Source: Acidobacteriota bacterium (GTDB taxonomy: Bacteria > Acidobacteriota > Thermoanaerobaculia > Gp7-AA8). From it: DNA of 64,000 bases. The notes under the pieces are model-generated. The model did not search any database, had not been told where the DNA came from, and saw only the letters and a list, made by a program, of their open reading frames with translations. Numbering within the stretch: the stretch's first letter is position 1; every line of letters begins with the position of its first letter. The stretch lies in assembly GCA_019244185.1 (NCBI GenBank), contig JAFATB010000025.1:124001-188000 (forward strand), read 5' to 3'. The translations under genes and the position numbers were made by a program. Below are positions 26,415 to 34,684 of the stretch, in pieces.

Positions 26415-29400
26415 ATGCGCCGTTTGTCTGTCGTTCTGATCGTTCTGCTGCTCGCGGTCTCCGCGCTGCACGCCGCCACCATGCGCGTGCCCGCCGACGC
26501 CGAGCTCCTCGGCCGCGCCGACCTCGTCGTCGTCGCCACCGTCGACCACGTCGCCACGCGCGAGCTGCCCGACCACATGATCGTCACGGATCACCGCCTG
26601 CACGTCGTCGACGTGGTCAAAGGCGCCGCGCCCATGACGATCGTCGTGACCGAGGAAGGCGGCATGGCCAACGGCCACGGCGTCGCCATTCCCGGTTCCG
26701 CGAGCTACGCGAAAGGCACGCGCGTCCTAGCGTTCCTCCGCGACCGCGGCGACGGCACGTACTACACCGCGAACATGGCCCTCGGCGTCTTCCGCTTCGC
26801 CGGCGATCGCCTGACGCGCGAGACCGAAGGCATCGAGTCCGCCGACGGCACGGACGTGCCGCAGGGCGCGCTTCCCGCGCGCGAGTTCGTCGACTACGTG
26901 CGCGCGCTCGCGGACGGCCAGCCGGCCACGCGTCCGAACGTCATCGCGGAGAAAGCGTTCACGCCGGAGACGAATGCGGCGCTCAGCACGTACGTGCTGA
27001 AGGCGAGCGACAACACGCCGCTGCGCTGGAACTGCACGCCGCCGGCGCAGTGCAATGTCTGCACGGAACCGGTTAACCCGAGTCACACTCCCAGCATGTG
27101 CGGCTTTCGAATCAGCGGAACGCAAACTCCGACGAGCTCGCTGAATCAAATCGAAGCGTTGAACGACGCCATGAGCGCGTGGAACAACGACGCAAACTCG
27201 TACATCAATCTGACGCCGAACGGCACCGAGTCGAAGACCGGCCGCACAAATGACGACGTCAATGACATCGTTTTCGATTGGGACGGCTCGAACCCACATC
27301 CGAGCTGTGATGCTGCGATTGGCTGCGGCATCGTCTACTTCAACGGCTCTTCGAACGAGCACACGTTTCGCGGCACCACGTTCTACAACATCACTTCCTC
27401 AGACGTGCTCGTAAAGCACAGCGCGAGCCTCGGGCAAAACCTCTTTGAGGCCATTCTTGCGCACGAGCTTGGTCACAGCGTTGGCTTCACGCACGCGCCC
27501 ACCTCGGGCAACCTGATGAGTTCCTCGCTTCCTTCGAGTGCTATGGCTAAGCTCGGAAGTTGGGACAAGGAAGCGGCGGCCGAGATCTACGGCAACGGCC
27601 TCCCCTGCACGCCGGTCAGCGTGCAGTCGACCAGCGGCGGCGGCACCGTCACGAACGGCACGCCCGCGCACCTCTCCGTCACCGTCAACTCCGACAGCTC
27701 CGCGCCGATCACGTATCAGTGGTATGAAGGCACGAGCGGCAACACGTCCACGCCGGTCGGCACGAACAGCGCGAGCTACACGACCTCGCCGATCACCACC
27801 ACGCGCAACTTCTGGGTGCGCGTCACGAACTCCTGCGGCACCGCCGACAGCGCGACCATCACCGTCAACCCGAGCGTGTGCACCGGGCCGGTCATCAACG
27901 GCACGACCGGCGGCGGTTCGGTGACGTTCAACACGTCGGCGCATCTCGCCGTGCAGGTCGACGCGAGCAGCACCTCGCCGCTCAGCTATCAGTGGTACGA
28001 AGGCCCGACCGGCAACACGTCGAACCCCGTGGGCACGAACAGCTCGTACACGACGCCGCCGATCACGAGCTCGCACACGTACTGGGTGAAGGTCTCCAAC
28101 GCGTGCGGCAGCGCGAACAGCGCGAGCATCGAAGTGCACCCCGGCGCCTGCGACGCTCCGTCGATCACGACGCAGCCCGCGAGCCAGCACGTCGCGGCGG
28201 GCGGCACCGCCACGCTCCACGTCGCCGCGACCGGCACCGGCACGCTGACGTTCACGTGGTACACCGGCCCGGTCGGCAACACGTCGACGCCGGTCGGCAA
28301 CGGCCCCGACTTCACGACTCCCGCGCTGAACAGCACCGCCACGTACTGGGCGCGCGTCAGCAGCAACTGCGGCAGCGCCGACAGCGCGCTGGCCACGATC
28401 ACCGTCGGCACGCAGTGCGTTCCCGTCACGATCACCAGCCAGCCCGGCAGCGTGCAGACCACCGTCGGCGAGACCGTGCAGCTGCACGTCGTCGCGTCGG
28501 GCGATCCGACGATCACGTATCAGTGGTACGCCGGCGACACCGGCGACACGTCGCATCCGGTGCAGAGCGCGACGCCTCCGGGACCTCCCGTTCCCGCCGG
28601 CACGCTGATCATCGGACCCATCCCGACTGCAGGCACCACGAAGTACTGGGTGCGCGTGTCGAACGGCTGCGCCACCGTCGACAGCGTCACCGTCGCCGTC
28701 ACCGCGCTCTGCCCCGAGCTCACGAAGCCGAAGATCCACACCGCGCCGACCGTGCCGTACAACGTCAGCTACTTCGTCGGCTGGACGGGCGATCTCGTGA
28801 AGTCGCCGACGTTCGAGCTGCAGGAGTCGCGCACCGAGGACTTCTCGGGACCGGTCACGACGATGGTGGTGAACGCGCTGCAGAAGCAGCTCTCGCACGG
28901 TGAAGTCACGACCGACACGCGTTTCTACTATCGCGTGCGCGCGATCAACGGCTGCACGCAGCAGCCGAGCGACTACTCGAACACGACCTCGACCGCGGTC
29001 ACGCAGCCGCAGTCGCCGAACAGCACCGAGTTCCACATCAGCGTGCCCGCGACGACCTCGCAGTCGCTGACGCAGAACTACATCGTCCCCGGCTTCGGCA
29101 CGCACGCGACGGCCGGCGACACGTTCAGCATCACCACCGACGTGCCGTGGCTCTCGTTCTCCCCGGCAGCGGGCCCGCTTCCGTCGACCGGCGCGAACGT
29201 CGTCATCTCCGCCGACACCTCCGCGCTCGCCATCGGCACGACCACCGGCACCGTGCACGTGACGCGCACGCAGCCGTCGGGCGCGACGGCGCACGGCGCG
29301 GTGACGAATGCGACGAGCGTCTCGTCGACCGTGCCGTTCTCGATGAGCCTCGTCACGCCGATCACGCCGCAGCCGCGCGACACGAACCCGCCGGCTGGCA

Positions 29401-30830
29401 CGATGGTCATCCCCGCCACCGCCCACGCCGACGGCATCGGTACGCGCTTCCAGTCCGACCTGCGCATCGTCAACGCGCACGATGAGACGGTGACGTACGA
29501 GCTGAACTTCACCCCGTCCGGCAACGACGGCACGCAGACCGGCAAGTCGACGACGCTCGACATCGGCCCGAACGACTCGATCTCGCTCGACGACGCCGTG
29601 CGCGCGTGGTACGGCGCGGGCGTGGCCGGCGAGCCGGGACTCGGCACCATCGAGATCCGCCCCATCGCCACCATCAGCGGCGGCGCGCCGAACCCGCTGC
29701 TCACGTACGCATCGAGCCGCACCTACAGCGTCACGCCGCAGGGCACGCTCGGCCAGTACATTCCGGCCATTCCGCTGACCGCGTTCATCCCCAACTTCAG
29801 CAACGGCATCGTGCCGCAGCTGAGCCTCCAGCAGGTCGCGCAGAGCGCCACGTATCGCACGAACCTCGGCTTCGTCGAAGGCGCCGGCGCGCCCGCGGAG
29901 CTCGTCGCACGCGCGCTCGACGCGAACAACCACGTGCTCGCCGAGACGCCGCTGCACCTCGACCCGTACCAGCACATGCCGACCTCGTTCAGCAACGTCT
30001 TCCCCGGCCTGTCGCTCGACGACGGCCGCGTCGAAGTCGAAGTGACGTCGTCGACCGGCAAGGTCACCGCGTACGCGTCGGTGCTCGACAACCAGACCAA
30101 CGATCCGCTGCTCGTCTTCCCCGTGCAGACCGGCGCCGTCTCGCAGTCGCGTTACGTCGTGCCGGGCGTGGCCGAGCTCAACGCGGGCTCGAACTTCCAC
30201 ACCGACATGCGCATCTACAACTCCGCGTCGACGCCGGTGTCGATCACGCTCAACTATCACCCGCAGGCCGGCGACAGCACGCCGCCGCCCGCGCCCGTGC
30301 AGCTCGACCTCAATCCGCACGAGATCCGCGCCATCGACAGCGTCCTGCCGACGCTGTGGCAGCTCAACGCCACCGGCGGCTCGGTCACGCTCGACGCGCC
30401 GAACGACACGCCGCTCGTCGTCACCGCGCGCACGTTCAGCCGCGACGCGCAGGGCGGCACGTACGGCCAGTTCATCCCCGGCGTCACCGCGCTCGACGCG
30501 GTCGGCAACGGCGAGCGCTCACTCGAGATCCTGCAGCTCGAGGAGTCGCCGAGCTACCGCGCGAACCTCGGCCTCGTGGAAGTCACCGGCGCGCCCGTCG
30601 ACATCGAGATCCTCGGCTACACCGGCACGAAGCTCACCTCCGCGACGCAGGCGCATCTCGACGGCAACGAGTTCATTCAGTTCGGCCACATCATGTCGCA
30701 GCTCGGCTTCGACAACGTGTATGGCGGCCGCGTCACCGTGCGCGTCCTCGGCGGCTCCGGCCGCATCGCCGCGTACGGCTCCGTCGTCGACAACCGCACG
30801 CTCGATCCGACCTACGTTCCCGCCCAATGA
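26415..30830 (+). CDS. Secreted matrixin-like metalloprotease with Ig-like repeats
   Basis: The protein has 1471 residues and a signal peptide (MRRLSVVLIVLLLAVSALHA). The zinc site HELGHSVGFTH (residues 350-360) is a full metzincin signature, with a likely Met-turn at SGNLMSSSLPS. Before it lies a domain of about 170 residues seen with secreted proteases of this group (LLGRADLVVVATVDHVATRE). After it come four Ig-like units of about 93 residues (ITYQWYEGTSGNTSTPVGTN type, about 396-769), an FN3-like unit, a BACON-like unit (about 869-969) and the two-lobed C-terminal module (about 989-1471) shared with the giant protein. The ATG at 26415 is chosen for its ribosome site AAGAGGAG and signal peptide. 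Substrate unknown. Confidence 0.9.
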   Translation: MRRLSVVLIVLLLAVSALHAATMRVPADAELLGRADLVVVATVDHVATRELPDHMIVTDHRLHVVDVVKGAAPMTIVVTEEGGMANGHGVAIPGSASYAKGTRVLAFLRDRGDGTYYTANMALGVFRFAGDRLTRETEGIESADGTDVPQGALPAREFVDYVRALADGQPATRPNVIAEKAFTPETNAALSTYVLKASDNTPLRWNCTPPAQCNVCTEPVNPSHTPSMCGFRISGTQTPTSSLNQIEALNDAMSAWNNDANSYINLTPNGTESKTGRTNDDVNDIVFDWDGSNPHPSCDAAIGCGIVYFNGSSNEHTFRGTTFYNITSSDVLVKHSASLGQNLFEAILAHELGHSVGFTHAPTSGNLMSSSLPSSAMAKLGSWDKEAAAEIYGNGLPCTPVSVQSTSGGGTVTNGTPAHLSVTVNSDSSAPITYQWYEGTSGNTSTPVGTNSASYTTSPITTTRNFWVRVTNSCGTADSATITVNPSVCTGPVINGTTGGGSVTFNTSAHLAVQVDASSTSPLSYQWYEGPTGNTSNPVGTNSSYTTPPITSSHTYWVKVSNACGSANSASIEVHPGACDAPSITTQPASQHVAAGGTATLHVAATGTGTLTFTWYTGPVGNTSTPVGNGPDFTTPALNSTATYWARVSSNCGSADSALATITVGTQCVPVTITSQPGSVQTTVGETVQLHVVASGDPTITYQWYAGDTGDTSHPVQSATPPGPPVPAGTLIIGPIPTAGTTKYWVRVSNGCATVDSVTVAVTALCPELTKPKIHTAPTVPYNVSYFVGWTGDLVKSPTFELQESRTEDFSGPVTTMVVNALQKQLSHGEVTTDTRFYYRVRAINGCTQQPSDYSNTTSTAVTQPQSPNSTEFHISVPATTSQSLTQNYIVPGFGTHATAGDTFSITTDVPWLSFSPAAGPLPSTGANVVISADTSALAIGTTTGTVHVTRTQPSGATAHGAVTNATSVSSTVPFSMSLVTPITPQPRDTNPPAGTMVIPATAHADGIGTRFQSDLRIVNAHDETVTYELNFTPSGNDGTQTGKSTTLDIGPNDSISLDDAVRAWYGAGVAGEPGLGTIEIRPIATISGGAPNPLLTYASSRTYSVTPQGTLGQYIPAIPLTAFIPNFSNGIVPQLSLQQVAQSATYRTNLGFVEGAGAPAELVARALDANNHVLAETPLHLDPYQHMPTSFSNVFPGLSLDDGRVEVEVTSSTGKVTAYASVLDNQTNDPLLVFPVQTGAVSQSRYVVPGVAELNAGSNFHTDMRIYNSASTPVSITLNYHPQAGDSTPPPAPVQLDLNPHEIRAIDSVLPTLWQLNATGGSVTLDAPNDTPLVVTARTFSRDAQGGTYGQFIPGVTALDAVGNGERSLEILQLEESPSYRANLGLVEVTGAPVDIEILGYTGTKLTSATQAHLDGNEFIQFGHIMSQLGFDNVYGGRVTVRVLGGSGRIAAYGSVVDNRTLDPTYVPAQ

Positions 30831-30841
30831 CCGCGTGAATC

Positions 30842-30884
30842 CGGCGCGTTTGTGCTGCACAATGGTGCATGCACAAACGCGCCG
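30842..30884 (+). promoter_or_regulatory. Long hairpin covering the next start codon
   Basis: CGGCGCGTTTGTGC at 30842-30855 pairs perfectly with 30871-30884. Inside, TGCAC and GTGCA pair around a 4-base loop AATG, giving about 19 bp with one bulged T. The ATG at 30869 of the following gene lies in the 3' arm. It could terminate the protease transcript or hold the start codon of the next gene closed. Confidence 0.6.
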
Positions 30885-32908
30885 CGGTTCTCGCGCTGAC
30901 GTTCTTCGCGCTGCCGCTGTTCGGGCAGCGCGTTTTGTTTGAGATCGGTTCCCGCGATCTGCAGCCCGCCCGCGGCACGCACGTCACCGCCGCGCGCGCA
31001 TCGCAGGGCGCACTCGTGCTCTGGTCCGCCGACGACGGCTTGCGCGCGCGGCGACTCGATGACGCCGGCGCCGCGCTCGACGACGCACCGCTCGCACTCG
31101 ACGACGCGTACGGCATCGTGGGCTCGGACGGCCGCGACTACTACGTCGTCTCCACGCCGGCATTCAGCAACGCGATGCACCTCACGCGCATCGATGCGAT
31201 CACCGGCGCGGCCACGCACATCGACGCCGCGCTGCCCGCCGGAACGCCGGCCGCACTCGTCTGGAACGGCAGCGCGTTTCTCTTCGCTTATGCCGATTAC
31301 GACGGCACCTATGCGGTGCTCGTCGACGCGCTCGGCCACGTCACGAGCGGCGTGCGGCAACTCGGCTACGGCGTGCCGCAAGTCGTGACGAACCACGGCC
31401 ACTGGCTCCTCGCATTCAACGAAACCATCCATCAGGAACCCGTGCCGCTCGCGGGCGCCGCTCACAAAAGCGCCGCCTCACAACGCGACGGAAAACTGAC
31501 GCTGCTCCATCCGGACGACTTTCCGCCCGTCGGCACCTCCGCCGCGCCGCACTGGCGGAGCTACGGCGATGGGGCCGAGGTGCGCGCCGCGGTGGACGAG
31601 GACGGCTACGCCGCGGCGTACGCGCGCGACGGCGCGATCGTCGTCGAGCACCTCGACGCGGACGCGGAGCCGCGCGGCCCGAACGAAACGATCGCAGACG
31701 CCGCGAAACCGGTCGCGCTGGCGCAACTCGCCTCCGCGTTCCTCGTGCTGACGGACGCCGGCGACGCGCTCGCCTTCCCGCGCACGGGAGCGCCGTTCCG
31801 CGTCGCGACGCCGGCGTGGCTCGGCGGCACGGACGCGCTGCTGCTCGCGTTGGAGAACGGCGTCCTCGCCGCCGCGAGCGACGGCGATCGCGTCGCGCAC
31901 GTGGCCACGCGCGACCCGCTCGGCTGGCAGCACGAGCAGATCCTCTCCCGCGCCCGTGCGACGCACTCCGCGCCGCGGCTCATCGCCGCCGCCGGCAGCG
32001 TCGTCGCGGTGTGGTCGGAAACGAACGCCGTCGAGACCTCTCTCTGGATCGCGCCGCTCGGCGCCGACGGCGATCCGCTGACGCACGGCACGCGACTCGC
32101 GGCCGCGCGCTTTCTCGGCGCGCCCGCCGTCACGTTCGACGGCGAGAACCTCTTCGTCGTCTGGACGCACAACGACCCGACTTCCTACATCGCCACCGCG
32201 TACGGCCTTCACGTGTCGTCCGCCGGCGTGCCGCTCGACGCGCCGCTCGTCCTCGCGAGCGACCTGCGCGCGTTCACGCCCGCCGCGGTGACCTGGAACG
32301 GCCGCGAATACGTGGTCGCGTTCGACGAGCCGGTCTATCGCTTCGCGCGCGACGGCCGCAGGAACTCGGTCGAGCATCTCACGCGTTTCGCCAGCGTCGC
32401 GCTCGCGTCGCGCAACGGCCGCACGCTCGGCGTCGGCTCGCGCGAGCAGGCGTGGGAAGGCGCCAGCCCGTTCTTCGTCGTCTCGTTCGCCGACCACCAG
32501 GGCTGCTGCTTCGAAAGCGAATACGTCGCGAGCGACACATTCGGCTTCGCGACCGTCGCCGCATCGCCGAACCTCACCGTCTCCGTGCTCCCCGACACGA
32601 CCGGCGCAAACTGGATCGCCCGCGACTTCGACACGCACCGCGAGCTCGCCCGCGTCCCCGCCGCCCTCCACCCGCCACACCTCGCGGCGACCGCATCGAA
32701 TGCGTTCCTCGTCGCCGGCGCCGGCACGCTCACGCGCTTCACCGACATGGGAGTGCAACGCGTCATCCCCATCCCGGATGCGAACGGCGAGATCGCCGTC
32801 GCCGAAGCGCCCGACGGCGCCGCGCTCGTGTTGTATGACGGTGGATCGGGAATGGTGGTGGAGCGCATCGAGACACGGACGCCGCGGCGGCCCAGCGTGC
32901 GGCACTGA
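30869..32908 (+). CDS. Secreted protein, probable beta-propeller
   Basis: The 679-residue protein starts with a signal peptide (MHKRAAVLALTFFALPLFGQ). The body repeats a pattern of about 40-60 residues with LVWSADDGLRARRLDDAGA, ALVWNGSAFLFAYADYDGTY, VVAVWSETN, TFDGENLFVVWTHND and VTWNGREYVVAFDEP, which reads as propeller blades (Val-Val/Trp strand, Gly turn). I recall such proteins from acidobacterial genomes without assigned function. The start codon lies inside a strong hairpin and no good ribosome site is visible upstream. Confidence 0.75.
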   Translation: MHKRAAVLALTFFALPLFGQRVLFEIGSRDLQPARGTHVTAARASQGALVLWSADDGLRARRLDDAGAALDDAPLALDDAYGIVGSDGRDYYVVSTPAFSNAMHLTRIDAITGAATHIDAALPAGTPAALVWNGSAFLFAYADYDGTYAVLVDALGHVTSGVRQLGYGVPQVVTNHGHWLLAFNETIHQEPVPLAGAAHKSAASQRDGKLTLLHPDDFPPVGTSAAPHWRSYGDGAEVRAAVDEDGYAAAYARDGAIVVEHLDADAEPRGPNETIADAAKPVALAQLASAFLVLTDAGDALAFPRTGAPFRVATPAWLGGTDALLLALENGVLAAASDGDRVAHVATRDPLGWQHEQILSRARATHSAPRLIAAAGSVVAVWSETNAVETSLWIAPLGADGDPLTHGTRLAAARFLGAPAVTFDGENLFVVWTHNDPTSYIATAYGLHVSSAGVPLDAPLVLASDLRAFTPAAVTWNGREYVVAFDEPVYRFARDGRRNSVEHLTRFASVALASRNGRTLGVGSREQAWEGASPFFVVSFADHQGCCFESEYVASDTFGFATVAASPNLTVSVLPDTTGANWIARDFDTHRELARVPAALHPPHLAATASNAFLVAGAGTLTRFTDMGVQRVIPIPDANGEIAVAEAPDGAALVLYDGGSGMVVERIETRTPRRPSVRH

Positions 32909-32947
32909 GGGGGAGCGCGTTACGCGCGGGGCACGGGCGACGCGCGT

Positions 32948-33652
32948 TCAAGCTGTCGCCGCCCCCGTCCCTTTCCCCGCCGCCGCCCGATCCACGAGCC
33001 ACCACGTCTCGAGCTCGTCGCCCGCCGTCGCGAGCGCGACGGGATGCGGTGCACCCTCGCGCACCTCGCGAACGATCTTCGCCTTCGATGCACCCGCGGC
33101 GAGCACGAGGCGCAGCTTCGCGGCGCGCAGCACCGGCTTCGTGAGCGTCACGCGCCACTGCGTGAGCTTCTCGACGTACACCTCACTGGCGATGCGGTCC
33201 TCCACGTCGAGCACCGGCGTGCCCGGAAACAGCGACGCCGTATGGCCGTCGTCGCCGCAGCCGAGGAGCACGACGTCGAGCGTGTCCAGTCCGAGCTCCC
33301 GCCATTCGCGCTCGAACTCACGCGCGGTCGCGGCGGGATCGCCGAGCTCCGTGCGGAAGCGCAGAAAGCGGTGCGACGGCGGCAGGCCGCGCGCGAAGAG
33401 CGTCCGCTCGATCATCGCCGCGTTCGACTGCGGGTCGCTCATCGGCACGTAGCGCTCGTCCACGACCACCCACGTGATCGCGTGTTGCGCCAATTCGTCA
33501 GCATGTTGACTACTAAGGAAATCGTAGAGCGGACGCGGGGTCGAGCCGCCGGAGAGCGCGATCGAGCGCGCTCCCGACTCCACGCGCTGCAGGATCGTCC
33601 GCGCCGCGGCGCGCGTCAGCTCCTCCGCCGAGTCGAAGACGCGCAGATTCAT
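32948..33652 (-). CDS. pgl: 6-phosphogluconolactonase
   Basis: The 234-residue enzyme hydrolyses 6-phosphogluconolactone to 6-phosphogluconate, the second step of the oxidative pentose phosphate path. Family marks are SIALSGGSTPRPLYDFL, WVVVDERYVPMSDPQSN and LLGCGDDGHTASLFPGTP. The ATG at 33652 overlaps the opcA stop as ATGA; an open frame continues upstream to 33826 but lies inside opcA. It is the last gene of the zwf-opcA-pgl operon. Confidence 0.93.
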   Translation of the reverse strand: MNLRVFDSAEELTRAAARTILQRVESGARSIALSGGSTPRPLYDFLSSQHADELAQHAITWVVVDERYVPMSDPQSNAAMIERTLFARGLPPSHRFLRFRTELGDPAATAREFEREWRELGLDTLDVVLLGCGDDGHTASLFPGTPVLDVEDRIASEVYVEKLTQWRVTLTKPVLRAAKLRLVLAAGASKAKIVREVREGAPHPVALATAGDELETWWLVDRAAAGKGTGAATA

Positions 33653-34674
33653 GCGGCGTGGCTGGCGGCGACGCGGGCGGCCACGTCGCGCGCGATGCGC
33701 AGCGCCTCGAGGTACACGCGGTCGCTCTCCGGCTGCTTGAGCAGGCGCACGATGAGATCGGACAGCCCGCGTCCGCGTTTGCGCGTGATGCAGTCGAGCT
33801 CCGTCTCCGCGTGCGCGGCGCTGCACTTCACGACGCCGCGTCCGCGGTCGCCGCGGATGAGTGCCGTGGTGTTGTCGCGGAAGCGGATGTCCACCGCGCT
33901 GATCCCTTCTTCCTCACTCTGCGTCGCCAGCTCGAACGGGATCTCGTAGCCGAGCTGCGCCATGAGCCACGAGACGTACAGCACCGCCTCCGAGGTCGCG
34001 CCGAGCGTGCCGCCCGCGGTCGTCACGCGCACGTGTGCGATCGACTGCAGCCGCGCGCGCATGGCCGGCGGATCGAACACCGCGGCGCTCGCCGCGCGCC
34101 ACTCCTCGACGCGCGCCCAGTTCACATCGGCCGGCGCGGTCGTGGTCTGCTCCGCGATGCGCGCCACCAGCGCGAAATCCGCCGCGCTGTCGAACTGCGA
34201 CGAGTCGACGATCAGCCGGTCCGCCGGCTCGAGCAGCGACTCGACGTACGCGTGGTCGTTCGGCAGATCGCCGAGCCACCACACCGCCACCGGCATGTCC
34301 GGCAGCAGCAGCGCGTTGACCAGCGGCGCGACGTGATCGACGCGCTCGCCGCCGGCGACGATCGACACCTCTTCCGAGCACACCTGCCGCGAGTCGCCGA
34401 GAAGGTGGCAGTTCGCGGAGATCCAGGCCTGCATGTCGTGCGGCGCGTTCGGATCGGCGCGGACGACGATCGTCCGCTGCGGCACGGACGCGCTCGCGCT
34501 CGCCAGCACTTCCGTCGCGTGCGCGTGCTGTTTCGAGTTCCACGTGTGCGCGACGACGTTCCACAGCGCCGCGCGCGTCACCGCGTCGTCGTGCGCCTGC
34601 TTCTCATTCCGCCAGAGCTCCGCGAGCTGCTTCTCGATGCTGCCCGCGTGCACGCGAACGTCTGCGTCGATCAT
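33649..34674 (-). CDS. opcA: OpcA, glucose-6-phosphate dehydrogenase assembly/activator protein
   Basis: The 341-residue protein matches OpcA: the N-terminal LWRNEKQAHDDAVTRAALWN region, the CSEEVSIVAGGERVDHVAPL block and the LLLPDMPVAVWWLGDLPNDH core are typical. In cyanobacteria and actinobacteria OpcA binds glucose-6-phosphate dehydrogenase and controls its oligomer state and redox activation. GAGGAG lies 6 bases upstream of the ATG. It sits between zwf (10-base gap) and pgl (4-base overlap). Confidence 0.92.
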   Translation of the reverse strand: MIDADVRVHAGSIEKQLAELWRNEKQAHDDAVTRAALWNVVAHTWNSKQHAHATEVLASASASVPQRTIVVRADPNAPHDMQAWISANCHLLGDSRQVCSEEVSIVAGGERVDHVAPLVNALLLPDMPVAVWWLGDLPNDHAYVESLLEPADRLIVDSSQFDSAADFALVARIAEQTTTAPADVNWARVEEWRAASAAVFDPPAMRARLQSIAHVRVTTAGGTLGATSEAVLYVSWLMAQLGYEIPFELATQSEEEGISAVDIRFRDNTTALIRGDRGRGVVKCSAAHAETELDCITRKRGRGLSDLIVRLLKQPESDRVYLEALRIARDVAARVAASHAA

Positions 34675-34684
34675 CGGATGCTCC

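Noticed and set aside
27399..30320. A 973-codon minus-strand frame opposite the metalloprotease repeats
   Set aside because: No start context, no recognisable domain, Arg/Val/Asp-rich shadow of GC-rich coding DNA.
10298..32908. Two secreted proteins (ending at 10298 on the minus strand and 32908) both finish with Ser-Val-Arg-His
   Set aside because: Upstream sequences are unrelated, so a four-residue match is most likely chance.
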